From CAYJIX01 sp964370375 (GTDB lineage: Bacteria > Desulfobacterota > Desulfovibrionia > Desulfovibrionales > Desulfovibrionaceae), in the NCBI GenBank assembly GCA_964370375.1, contig CAYJIX010000060.1, forward strand, positions 1 to 12,071: a stretch of 12,071 nt of DNA, written 5' to 3'. A program made the translations under genes and the position numbers. This document shows, piece by piece, positions 1 through 6,749 of the stretch (positions are counted from its first letter, which is position 1; every line of letters starts with the position of its first letter). The notes under the pieces were generated by a model. That model ran no database searches, had not been told where the DNA came from, and worked only from the letters and a program-made list of their open reading frames with translations.

Positions 1-72
1 AAACACCACGCGTGGGCTACTGCCCACTGCTGGCATAAACACCACGCGTGGGCTACTGCCCACTGCTGGCAT
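1..72. repeat. Two perfect 36-bp tandem repeats with internal hairpins
   Basis: Positions 1-36 and 37-72 are identical, and 73-78 repeats the first six bases of the unit. Each unit contains the 10-bp palindrome CCACGCGTGG (6-15, 42-51) and an overlapping hairpin GTGGGC-TACT-GCCCAC (12-27, 48-63). The array may continue to the left of the window. The units are joined directly, with no variable spacers. On the minus strand one frame stays open through both units because 36 is a multiple of three, but no gene is evident. It could be an intergenic repeat family or the decayed end of a longer array. Confidence 0.9.
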
Positions 73-105
73 AAACACGCCCTCTCTAAATACCCCTTTG
101 GGAAC

Positions 106-131
106 GCCAGAAGCAAGTTCTGGCTTATTTT
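106..131 (+). terminator. Rho-independent terminator of a gene left of the window
   Basis: A perfect 7-bp stem, GCCAGAA (106-112) pairing with TTCTGGC (118-124) around a GCAAG loop, is followed by TTATTTT. It lies 47 bases before the first gene and points right, so it most likely ends a transcript entering from beyond the left edge. The stem is only moderately GC-rich. Confidence 0.6.
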
Positions 132-171
132 AGGTGCCGACTATTAAATTTACAAAAAACCCATGGAGGGT

Positions 172-1326
172 TGCATTATGAAATGTCCATCGTTTGATGC
201 CATTACCACAGCTTTTGAGCGTAATGTTTTGCATTTATCCGAGGCAAAAGAAGAAGGCCGCAAGGTTATAGGGCAATTTTGCCTGTACACGCCTTCAGAA
301 ATTTGTGTGGCGGCAAACGCTATTCCGGTGTCTCTTTGCGGTACAAAACATGAGTCCATTGCCAGTGCTGAGGCTGAGCTTCCGCGCTCTTTATGTCCGC
401 TTATCAAAAGCTCCTACGGCTTTGCCCTTGAATCCTCCTGCCCCTATCTTTCAGCTTCTGACTTGGTGGTGGCAGATACCACCTGCGACGGCAAGAAAAA
501 AATGTACGAATTTTTAGGGGAAAAGGTTCCTCTTGTGCTTTTACAACTTCCTCAAATACAAAACGATACTGCCCTTGTTGCATGGCGTGAGGAACTGGCC
601 TTACTCATTAGACATATCGAAAAAACCTTTGATTGTACCATAAGCGAAAACGATTTACTGCGTGCCATCCGCCTTATGAATCGTGAACGTATGGCCTTAA
701 AATCTGTTTTAGATTTGGCCATGCGCAAGCCCTCGCCCATTACAGGCATGGAGCTTGTGGAAGTGGGCTTTAAGTCGTCCTATTTTCCGGACAAAGAAAT
801 GTCCATTACCATGCTTGAAGCGTTGGCAAAGGAAGTGGGAGAGCGAGCCGATATGGGGGAATGCTGCTATAGTGAAAAAGCTCCGCGCATTTTGTTGACA
901 GGAGTTCCGGTTGGGATGGGGTCGCACAAGGTTGTACGCCTTATTGAAGAATGTGGCGGCAGCGTGGTTTGCCTTGATAATTGTTCAGGTTATAAGAAGA
1001 CCCGTGTCATGGTAAGCGAAGAAGGAGATCCCCTTACTGCCATTGCCAAAGCCTATCTTGATGTTCCTTGCGCGATCATGTCGCCAAACATGCATAGGTA
1101 TGAAGCCCTGCGTACCATGTGCAAAGATTTTTCTGTGGATGCTGTTATTGACCTTACTTGGCATGGCTGCCAAACCTATGCCATTGAATCAGGAAGGATA
1201 AAAAACTTCGTCCAGCATGACCTTGCCAAACCCTTCTTACACCTTGAAACAGATTATTCTGAGACAGACACCGAACAGCTCAAGGTACGCATTGAAGCCT
1301 TTTTAGAAATGATCAACAGCCGTTAA
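172..1326 (+). other. Gap note: 1327-1451 after the double-cubane gene
   Basis: The 125 bases between the stop codon at 1326 and the inverted-repeat element at 1452 hold no convincing gene. A weak CCTTTT/AAAAGG pairing near 1343-1363 is too AT-rich, and lacks a T-run, to be called a terminator with confidence. The span given here is the gene itself, for anchoring only; the comment concerns its downstream flank. Confidence 0.2.
178..1326 (+). CDS. 2-hydroxyacyl-CoA dehydratase family protein, double-cubane-cluster type
   Basis: 382 aa. The sequence has the single-subunit HgdB/FldC-like architecture typical of double-cubane-cluster proteins (YjiM-like) rather than the two-subunit dehydratases of amino-acid fermentation. 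Family landmarks are an N-terminal GTFCxYTP-like segment (IGQFCLYTPSE, residues 31-41), LCPLIKSSYGF (72-82), a TTCDGKKKMYE motif (101-111), TWHGCQ (328-333) and a C-terminal HLETDYS segment (355-361). Candidate iron-sulfur ligands are Cys73, Cys88, Cys103 and Cys331. Such proteins carry a low-potential [Fe-S] centre charged by an ATP-dependent activase and can reduce small or unusual substrates. The physiological substrate is unknown. I chose ATG178 because GGAGGG sits 6 bases upstream. The in-frame ATG at 163 has no ribosome binding site and would start inside that signal. No activase gene follows; one could lie to the left. Confidence 0.9.
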   Translation: MKCPSFDAITTAFERNVLHLSEAKEEGRKVIGQFCLYTPSEICVAANAIPVSLCGTKHESIASAEAELPRSLCPLIKSSYGFALESSCPYLSASDLVVADTTCDGKKKMYEFLGEKVPLVLLQLPQIQNDTALVAWREELALLIRHIEKTFDCTISENDLLRAIRLMNRERMALKSVLDLAMRKPSPITGMELVEVGFKSSYFPDKEMSITMLEALAKEVGERADMGECCYSEKAPRILLTGVPVGMGSHKVVRLIEECGGSVVCLDNCSGYKKTRVMVSEEGDPLTAIAKAYLDVPCAIMSPNMHRYEALRTMCKDFSVDAVIDLTWHGCQTYAIESGRIKNFVQHDLAKPFLHLETDYSETDTEQLKVRIEAFLEMINSR

Positions 1327-1451
1327 AAAAAATACGCCACGTTGCCTTTTATAACTCAAAAAGGGAATATGGATCTATTCTAAAGCGTTACCTACAGAAT
1401 ACACCATTGTTTGCCCGATTTTTTTAAAGCACGTATCAGATCATTTCTTCA

Positions 1452-1577
1452 CAGACTGTTCAAAAAGTGCAGGGGGTAAAAAACGGACAATTTTGGGAGG
1501 GGAGTCGGGTTCTTCCCCCGTGATCCTACAAAAATTGTCTACTTGGCATCCCAAGACGGTGCTTTTTGAACAGCCTG
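1452..1577. mobile_element. 126-bp MITE-like element with terminal inverted repeats
   Basis: The left end CAGACTGTTCAAAAAGTGC (1452-1470) and the reverse complement of the right end (1559-1577) match at 16 of 19 bases. Inside is a second perfect inverted pair, GACAATTTT (1486-1494) with AAAATTGTC (1531-1539), enclosing a G-run and C-run that can pair. A small hairpin CTTGG-CATC-CCAAG lies at 1542-1555. The element has no coding capacity. No target-site duplication is obvious, and the transposase family it might use cannot be named from this window. It abuts the stop codon of the ABC ATPase gene. Confidence 0.6.
1478..1539 (-). terminator. Terminator of the ABC operon, inside the inverted-repeat element
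   Basis: On the minus strand a 9-bp stem GACAATTTT/AAAATTGTC closes over a G-rich and C-rich inner hairpin. It is followed by CG and six T's (A-run 1478-1483 on the plus strand). This is placed to end the operon transcript about 40-100 bases after the ATPase stop codon, so the element seems to supply the operon's 3' end. Confidence 0.5.
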
Positions 1578-2318
1578 TTAATGCACATTCCGTACTTTGT
1601 CCAACAATTGCTGAACAAAGGCAGTTTTTGGATTGTTTACAATATATTCTGGCGTATCATATTGATGAATAGTGCCTTTATCCATAATAAGCACTTTAGA
1701 ACCAAGCGCTAAAGCTTCTGCTATGTCGTGAGTGACAAAAAGAATCGTCACCTTAGTTTTTTGATAAATGCGCATAAGTTCTTGCTGTAGTTGGGTTCTG
1801 GTAATGGCATCTACTGCACCAAACGGTTCATCCATCAATAAAATATTGGGAGACGCGCTTAAAGCTCGCGCAATGCCTACACGTTGCTGCTGCCCTCCTG
1901 AAAGCTCATGTGGATAGCGAGAGCCATATACACTTTCAAGCCCCACCATTTGAAGCCAAGTTTCCACAAGCTCTTCACGTTCTTTTTTGCTAAGCTTTCT
2001 TTTCAATTCAGGAGCATAGGTTATATTTTGCGCAACCGTCATATGGGGAAAAAGCACATTTCCTTGAATGGCATAGCCAATATTGCGGCGATGCTCTATA
2101 ATATTTTTTTCTTTAATATTTTCACTATTTATAAACAGGTTGCCACTGCTTGGCGTAACAAGTCCATTGACCATTTTCAGCATGGTGGTCTTGCCACAGC
2201 CAGAAGACCCAACAATGGTAACGCACTCGCCCTGTTCTATGGCAAGATTTATCCCAGAAACAACGGTAACCCCATCATATTGTTTGCTTATATTTTCATA
2301 TTGAATAACAGTGTTCAT
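1578..2318 (-). CDS. ABC transporter ATP-binding protein, OpuCA/EgtUA class
   Basis: 246 aa cytoplasmic ATPase that powers the neighbouring permease. All nucleotide-binding motifs are intact: Walker A GSSGCGKT (37-44), Q-loop Gln85, signature LSGGQ (139-143), Walker B ILLMDE (159-164) and H-loop His197. It is most like the ATPases of quaternary-amine (glycine betaine/choline/carnitine) uptake systems. It ends soon after the ATPase core and lacks the C-terminal CBS pair that long OpuCA/OpuAA proteins use to sense ionic strength. The start ATG has AGGTGG 6 bases upstream, overlapping the end of the permease gene. The gap to that gene is 10 bases, so the two are translationally close and co-transcribed. 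It is the last gene of the operon, and its stop codon touches the inverted-repeat element. Confidence 0.93.
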   Translation of the reverse strand: MNTVIQYENISKQYDGVTVVSGINLAIEQGECVTIVGSSGCGKTTMLKMVNGLVTPSSGNLFINSENIKEKNIIEHRRNIGYAIQGNVLFPHMTVAQNITYAPELKRKLSKKEREELVETWLQMVGLESVYGSRYPHELSGGQQQRVGIARALSASPNILLMDEPFGAVDAITRTQLQQELMRIYQKTKVTILFVTHDIAEALALGSKVLIMDKGTIHQYDTPEYIVNNPKTAFVQQLLDKVRNVH

Positions 2319-2328
2319 ATCATTCCAC

Positions 2329-3867
2329 CTATTTCAAAAGCCCTTGTGTTTGTAAAAAGTCTTTGGCAACATCCGCAGGGTCTTTGCCAAGGCCTTCGAC
2401 TTGATAATTTAACGTTGCCATGGCGCTGTCTGATATGCGGCCCTGTATCAGCTCCAATACATCGTACAATTCAGGATGCTTTTGTAAAAATTCAGTACGT
2501 ACAATGTTGCCACAACGATAAGATGGGTACATTTGCTTATCGTCTATAAGGACCACCACATCGGCAACGCCAAGCTGTCCATCGGTGGTAAAAATTGTCA
2601 TAACATCGATTTTGCCTTCGGCCATGGCTTGATATTTAAGGCCAAAATCCATATCCACTGTGTCTGCAAAAGCTAAGTCATAGGTTTCACACAACATATC
2701 AAAGCCATCCTGACGCCCAAAAAAATCATACCCCGCGCCAAAAACAAGCTTGTCATTGACGGTTCGTAAATCAGAATAGGTTTTTAGATTGTATTGTTTG
2801 GCAAGGTCAGCACGAACGGCAATACCATAGGTATTGTTAAAACCGTACATACCGAGCCACTGCATGTTGTAACGGTTGCCGTATTCTTGTTGTAGCGTGG
2901 GGAATAAGTCCTCGGTATACAATCCACCTTTTTTCAAAACCATATTCCAGCCTGTGCCTGTATAATCAATATAAAGGTCAAAATCTCCCTTTTCCGTGGC
3001 AGGGTGCATGTTTGCCGTGCCACCGCCAACACCTTGCGTTAATTCTACGTGCAAGTCTGTTTCTTGCTCAATAAGCAAAGCCAGCATTTCAGACAAAATA
3101 TGATGTTCTGTCACAGACTTTGTGGCAATGCGGATGCTTTGTTTTGATTGACCTGAAAAAAAAGAGGCCCCTGCTGCCAGAACAAATACACACAAAACCA
3201 TAGCCGCAACGGTAACAATTTTTTTCATGCTTCTTTTGGATGTGGCACCCACGCTGCGTTCAAAAAAGCCCATGGCAAAGTCTAAGCCAAGGGCCAGCAA
3301 GGCAATGAGCAAGCTCCCCACCATGGTCATGGCGGTATTGTTGGTCGCAATACCACGATAAATGGCAACACCAAGGCCCCCTGCCCCAATAAAGGAAGCA
3401 ATGCCGCCCAAAGCAATTGTCATGGTCATCATGGTGCGGACACCTGAAACGATAACAGGGAACGCCAGAGGCAATTTTATTTTATACAACATTTGCCAGC
3501 GAGTGCTTCCCATGCCTTCAGCTGCTTCTAAAATAGCTGCATCTATTTGAGTGATACCCACATAGGTATTACGCACCATGGGAAGCAAAGCATATATGGT
3601 CAGGGCAATGATAGCCGTAACATTCCCTACGCCTGAAAAAGGGATCAAAAAACCAAGCATCGAAATGGAAGGAATGGTGTACAAAAAATTGACCACACCA
3701 AGGGCCGTTGTAGAGGCTTTGCGGTACTCACTAATAACTATACCAAAAATTCCACCAATAACAACGGCTATGACAATGGCACAAAGGGCAATACCCATAT
3801 GCTCCACAAGCAACAGTCCAAAAAAGGCCTTTTGCGTAAGGAAGGTATCTAGAATTTCATGAAGCAT
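2329..3867 (-). CDS. Fused ABC permease and substrate-binding protein, OpuCB-OpuCC / EgtUBC type
   Basis: 512 aa inner-membrane protein. Residues 1-205 form a BPD-type permease with several hydrophobic helices and the ATPase-docking EAA loop (EAAEGMG at 114-120 onward to KLP at 131-133). A further membrane helix (about 216-236) tethers an OpuAC-type binding domain (about 245-512) outside the membrane. Binding-domain landmarks include TQGVGGGT (277-284), DYTGTGW (301-307), YGFNNTYG (341-348), DFFGRQDGFD (381-390) and IFTTDGQL (425-432). The family imports glycine betaine, choline or related zwitterions. The same fused arrangement also occurs in the ergothioneine transporter EgtUBC, and several of these motifs seem to me closer to that branch, so the substrate is left open. 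It begins 3 bases after the upstream PPOX-ferredoxin stop codon, with AGGA about 9 bases before the ATG. Confidence 0.9.
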   Translation of the reverse strand: MLHEILDTFLTQKAFFGLLLVEHMGIALCAIVIAVVIGGIFGIVISEYRKASTTALGVVNFLYTIPSISMLGFLIPFSGVGNVTAIIALTIYALLPMVRNTYVGITQIDAAILEAAEGMGSTRWQMLYKIKLPLAFPVIVSGVRTMMTMTIALGGIASFIGAGGLGVAIYRGIATNNTAMTMVGSLLIALLALGLDFAMGFFERSVGATSKRSMKKIVTVAAMVLCVFVLAAGASFFSGQSKQSIRIATKSVTEHHILSEMLALLIEQETDLHVELTQGVGGGTANMHPATEKGDFDLYIDYTGTGWNMVLKKGGLYTEDLFPTLQQEYGNRYNMQWLGMYGFNNTYGIAVRADLAKQYNLKTYSDLRTVNDKLVFGAGYDFFGRQDGFDMLCETYDLAFADTVDMDFGLKYQAMAEGKIDVMTIFTTDGQLGVADVVVLIDDKQMYPSYRCGNIVRTEFLQKHPELYDVLELIQGRISDSAMATLNYQVEGLGKDPADVAKDFLQTQGLLK

Positions 3868-3870
3868 AGT

Positions 3871-4476
3871 TTATTTCCTTTTGATCGCACCTGTCGGACA
3901 TTGTTCGGCACAAAACCCACAATGCAGGCAGTGTGCTTGGGTGATTTCGTATAGCGTTGCAGCTTTAGTAATGCATTGCTGAGGGCAAGCCTTTGCACAA
4001 ATGCCACAAGCTATACAGCTATCCTCAATAATAAAGCCTTTTATGGATGGTGACGCGTTGCCTATGGTGCTGTACTCTCGCGTGATCGGTAGCTTTGATA
4101 AATCAAAGGATTCCACACTGGCATCCTTTACACAAAAAATATCCAGGATATAACGCGATTCACCAGGATACACCCCTTTCATGACAGGATTTTCGGTAAA
4201 AATTTCATCCACAAGGTCTTTATCGCAGCCCAAATGTATGGCTTCGCCTTGCACGCGGATGGTGTGGCAGTCCTCTGTCATGCCCAAAATGGCAATGTGC
4301 TTTGTGGCTAACAACTCTTTATAAAAGTCTTTGCCGCGCGATGTGCAAAAAAACAGCACGTCCCCTTTTACAAGCATTACATCAATGATCCGAATTTGCG
4401 GCCTGCCATGCTCGTCAACAGTAGCCATGCTAGAACTTTTAATTGCTCGTAATAATGAAAGAAACTTGTTATTCAT
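3871..4476 (-). CDS. Flavin split-barrel (PPOX-like) protein fused to a 2x[4Fe-4S] ferredoxin domain
   Basis: 201 aa, cytoplasmic. Residues 1-125 resemble the pyridoxamine-5'-phosphate-oxidase-like FMN-binding split barrel (MATVDEHGRPQIRIID near 17-32, then an FFCTSRGKDFYKEL segment). Residues 148-200 are a bacterial-type ferredoxin with two complete cluster motifs: C154-x2-C157-x2-C160-x3-C164P and C183-x2-C186-x2-C189-x3-C193P. The likely role is electron transfer between ferredoxin and a flavin, reducing an unknown substrate. The fold name does not imply pyridoxal phosphate synthesis. It is the first gene of the transporter operon, with 3 bases separating it from the permease gene, suggesting that it acts on the imported solute or its product. 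GGAAAGGG precedes the ATG. It is a fold relative of the PPOX protein encoded next door. Confidence 0.9.
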   Translation of the reverse strand: MNNKFLSLLRAIKSSSMATVDEHGRPQIRIIDVMLVKGDVLFFCTSRGKDFYKELLATKHIAILGMTEDCHTIRVQGEAIHLGCDKDLVDEIFTENPVMKGVYPGESRYILDIFCVKDASVESFDLSKLPITREYSTIGNASPSIKGFIIEDSCIACGICAKACPQQCITKAATLYEITQAHCLHCGFCAEQCPTGAIKRK

Positions 4477-4545
4477 GGCCCTTTCCTTTTTTTACATGCA
4501 CACCATATACAGCATATGAAAGATCAGCATGCCTTATTTAAGAGG

Positions 4546-4570
4546 ATTGATAAAGCGGCTTATTGATAAA
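4546..4570. promoter_or_regulatory. Direct repeat ATTGATAAA x2 upstream of the ABC operon
   Basis: ATTGATAAA occurs at 4546-4554 and 4562-4570, a 16-bp period, 70-94 bases before the first gene of the minus-strand operon. The spacer GCGGCTT forms a small odd-centred palindrome with its flanking bases (AAGC-G-GCTT). It may be a binding site for an unidentified regulator. No clean sigma-70 promoter could be assigned between it and the gene. The rest of 4571-4684 shows nothing recognisable. Confidence 0.3.
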
Positions 4571-4684
4571 CTTTGTTTTTTTTGCCTATAAAATTACATT
4601 CTGCGCGTTTAACAAAAGCACAGGCCGTTTATAGCAATGCGTAGAGGATTAAAAACTCTTTGTGACGATGCGCTCGATGCTTTA

Positions 4685-4723
4685 TAAAAAAACCCCTTGA
4701 GCTTGATTTTTTCTCAAGGGGTT
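4685..4723 (-). terminator. Strong Rho-independent terminator of the monocistronic PPOX gene
   Basis: A perfect 11-bp stem, AACCCCTTGAG (4691-4701) with CTCAAGGGGTT (4713-4723), is followed on the minus strand by seven T's (plus-strand A-run 4686-4692). It starts 13 bases past the stop codon of the gene at 4737-5138. It therefore separates that gene from the ABC operon further along the same strand, which must have its own promoter. Confidence 0.9.
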
Positions 4724-4736
4724 CTTTGCAAGGGCA

Positions 4737-5138
4737 TTACAGCGTATATTCTTTAGGGGGATTGCCTGAAAAATCGGCAATGCTGGCCGTTGCGTCTGCC
4801 AAATAAAACACTTCAAAAATAGGATTGTTCGGTGTTTCATATATGGATTTGATAAGCGGAATGGCGAGGCATTGTTCTTTTACAGGCATGTTATTTTCAA
4901 ACATGACTTTACCGCTAATCCTGAGCCATGCTGCATCGCTGTTTGCTGCAGAAAGCTCCACATACGGGTTTGCTTGAAGCTCTTTATACACTTCCTTTTG
5001 GCTGTTGGTACAAAACCAAAGCTTATTTTCATGCATACAACAAAACGCAAAGGGTCGACATTTGGCCTTGCCGTCTGTTCCAACAGTGGCAAGAAACTGA
5101 ACAGGGTTGTCCAGCAAAAAACGAACGACATCATTCAT
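4737..5138 (-). CDS. PPOX-like flavin split-barrel protein
   Basis: 133 aa, cytoplasmic. It has the length and pattern of the small pyridoxamine-5'-phosphate-oxidase-related FMN proteins: an N-terminal helix then FLATVGTDGKAKCRPFAF (15-32), LWFCTNSQKEVYKEL (40-54) and a core strand WLRISGKVMF (71-80). It carries no ferredoxin tail, unlike its neighbour at 3871-4476. Members bind FMN or F420 and often reduce quinones, nitro compounds or other electrophiles, but the substrate here is unknown. The start is well supported by GGAGGT 6 bases upstream of the ATG. It is divergent from the HxlR-type regulator gene and has its own terminator. That layout is common for a detoxification or redox gene controlled by the adjacent regulator. 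Confidence 0.87.
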   Translation of the reverse strand: MNDVVRFLLDNPVQFLATVGTDGKAKCRPFAFCCMHENKLWFCTNSQKEVYKELQANPYVELSAANSDAAWLRISGKVMFENNMPVKEQCLAIPLIKSIYETPNNPIFEVFYLADATASIADFSGNPPKEYTL

Positions 5139-5160
5139 ACTGTTACCTCCAAGGTGACGA

Positions 5161-5188
5161 TTGACAAAAAAAGGTTTATGTATAAAGA
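5161..5188 (+). promoter_or_regulatory. Candidate sigma-70 promoter for the HxlR-type gene
   Basis: A perfect TTGACA (5161-5166) is followed 16 bases later by TAAAGA (5183-5188); a TATAAA at shorter spacing overlaps it. The leader to the regulator ATG would be about 90 bases and would contain all four GTAC cores, allowing autorepression. This is a pattern match only. Confidence 0.35.
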
Positions 5189-5195
5189 ATCATGG

Positions 5196-5255
5196 TGTAC
5201 ATTATTTCCGTACATCTTTTTTGTAAAGTAGGTACCATACAGTCACATAGGTACC
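5196..5255. promoter_or_regulatory. Cluster of GTAC cores, probable HxlR operator region
   Basis: Within 60 bases of the divergent gap lie an inverted repeat TGTAC (5196-5200) and GTACA (5210-5214), and two copies of TAGGTACC (5229-5236 and 5248-5255) spaced 19 bp apart. GGTACC is itself a palindrome. Repeated short dyads between a winged-helix regulator gene and its divergent target are the usual layout for local control. No consensus for this particular regulator is known to me. Confidence 0.45.
5199..5227 (-). promoter_or_regulatory. Candidate promoter for the PPOX gene
   Basis: On the minus strand TTTACA (5227-5222) is followed, with a 17-base spacer, by TAATGT (5204-5199). The -10 match is weak. 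Transcription would start about 54 bases before the PPOX ATG. The inverted repeat at 5196-5214 covers the -10 and part of the spacer, which suits repression. Confidence 0.3.
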
Positions 5256-5282
5256 TTTTTGAAACTAAGGTAGGAAGACCAT

Positions 5283-5618
5283 ATGATCGAAACATTGCCT
5301 GCATGCCCTGTGGAAGTAACCTTGCAACTCATCGGCAGCAAATGGAAAGTGCTGATTCTTCGGGAGCTTTTGAACGGGACTATGCGTTTTGGGCAACTAA
5401 AAAAAGCCCTTAAAACAGTTTCTCCAAAAGTGCTTGCAGCGCAACTGCGTGAAATGGAAGCGCAAGGGCTTTTGCTCCGCACCCTGTATGCACAGGTTCC
5501 TCCTCGCGTGGACTACAACCTAACAGAACTTGGTCAAAGCCTAAAACCTGTACTGCAAGCCATGGAAGTATGGGGAGCAACGTATAAAGATACAGTGGCG
5601 CGGCAAAACACTGTGTAG
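5283..5618 (+). CDS. HxlR-family winged-helix transcriptional regulator
   Basis: 111 aa, the usual HxlR size. The core follows the family pattern: CPVEVTLQLIGSKWKVLILREL (8-29), a recognition region with MRFGQLKKAL and SPKVLAAQLREMEAQGLL (34-64), a wing with VPPRVDYNLTELG (72-84) and a C-terminal dimer helix with a WG pair (97-98). Cys8 occupies the N-terminal position used as a thiol sensor in HxlR/YodB-type regulators that respond to quinones, aldehydes or disulfide stress. It is the only conserved-position cysteine here. Divergence from the PPOX gene makes that gene its likely target, with autoregulation possible. A GGAAG sits about 6 bases before the ATG. It could respond to another signal, since Cys8 is also common in members without known redox sensing. 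Confidence 0.9.
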   Translation: MIETLPACPVEVTLQLIGSKWKVLILRELLNGTMRFGQLKKALKTVSPKVLAAQLREMEAQGLLLRTLYAQVPPRVDYNLTELGQSLKPVLQAMEVWGATYKDTVARQNTV

Positions 5619-5701
5619 CTGTGCCTGTAAAATCAATACCTACCCGTTTGTAAAAAATAAAACCGGAAAAGATACCATTGTTACATTAGGGTGCTCTGAC
5701 T

Positions 5702-6622
5702 ATGTTTATACGAAATGCATACCATACCTTTGTGAATAAAATTGCCATATTTGTTACTCCTTTGTACAAAAAAATGTGTTTATATGGAAACTATATGTTC
5801 TCTTATGCCACTGTATATAAACACTTCATGCGCATCATGCGCAAACCAATACGCTATAAATATAAGCTTTCCTTGGCCGCTATTTTTAAAAACGAAGCAT
5901 CCTATATTGTAGAATGGATAGAATATTATATCCTTATGGGGGTTGAGCATTTTTACCTTTATGATAATGGCAGCGATGATAACGCCACTGCATTGCTTGA
6001 ACCCTATATCCAACAAGGCTATGTGACGCTTCATAGCTTTGCGGGCGTGGGAAGACAGGAAGAAGCATATAAAAACGCTGTAAAGAACCATAAGCTAGAT
6101 ACAAAATGGATGGTTATTGTTGATTTAGATGAATTTATCTTGCCAAAGCACCGTAAAAACATACAAGATATGCTTGATGATTATGAACAATACGATCAAG
6201 TATGCTGTAGATGGCTACTTTTTGGCAATTCTGGATATTTAACAAGGCCGGAAGGGCTTGTTATTGAAAACTATCTACGGAGGATTGAAGCCGAAAAATC
6301 ATGGCTTCATAAATGCATAATCAAACCCATACAGTTTGTAGACATGACAAATCCCCACGATGCAACTGTAACAGGTGAAACGCTCTATCTTCCACACGAC
6401 GTTGTTCAATGCAATCATTATTTTTGTAAAAGCTATGTAGAATACAGATATAAAAAAAATACAAGGAATAGACAAGCGCAAGGAACGGATATTAATGGAT
6501 TTTACAAATATGATATAGGCTATTTTCATGGACACAATTTCAACGATGTGTATGATGACAGCCTGTTGCCGTTTGTGCACCAGATCAAAAAAAACGCACG
6601 CATGCGTAAAGCAAAAGCTTAA
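5702..6622 (+). CDS. GT92-like / glycosyltransferase family 2-like protein
   Basis: 306 aa. The catalytic part begins near residue 57 with LAAIFKNEASYIVEWIEYYI, GVEHFYLYDNGSDDN (80-94) and the metal-binding VDLDEF (140-145; Asp141 and Asp143), the hallmark of GT92 and related nucleotide-sugar transferases. A later IEAEKSWLHKCIIKP segment also fits the family. About 55 N-terminal residues precede the domain and include a weakly hydrophobic stretch but no clear signal peptide. It probably adds a sugar to a cell-surface glycan at the cytoplasmic face; donor and acceptor are unknown. The gene looks more AT-rich than its neighbours, consistent with lateral transfer, as is common for glycan genes. 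The ribosome binding site is weak (AGGG about 11 bases upstream), so later starts such as ATG5774 remain possible. It is convergent with the RgpF-like gene. Confidence 0.85.
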   Translation: MFIRNAYHTFVNKIAIFVTPLYKKMCLYGNYMFSYATVYKHFMRIMRKPIRYKYKLSLAAIFKNEASYIVEWIEYYILMGVEHFYLYDNGSDDNATALLEPYIQQGYVTLHSFAGVGRQEEAYKNAVKNHKLDTKWMVIVDLDEFILPKHRKNIQDMLDDYEQYDQVCCRWLLFGNSGYLTRPEGLVIENYLRRIEAEKSWLHKCIIKPIQFVDMTNPHDATVTGETLYLPHDVVQCNHYFCKSYVEYRYKKNTRNRQAQGTDINGFYKYDIGYFHGHNFNDVYDDSLLPFVHQIKKNARMRKAKA

Positions 6623-6749
6623 AGGCACGTTTTTACCTTGATTGTTGTCTTTAACCTTTGTATAAGGCGATATCTTAATAAAGATGTGTTATGCATAAAA
6701 CCACGTCACCAGCCTATTGAAAATAGCTGATGGCAAAAAAGCTATTTAT

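Noticed and set aside
1..72. CRISPR array
   Set aside because: The 36-bp units are joined directly, with no spacers, and no cas gene is present.
163..177. Upstream ATG as the start of the double-cubane gene
   Set aside because: It lacks a ribosome binding site and overlaps the GGAGGG that serves ATG178.
4880..5231. Several open frames overlapping the PPOX gene
   Set aside because: They are shadows: cysteine- and histidine-rich translations without a ribosome binding site, over a clear gene.
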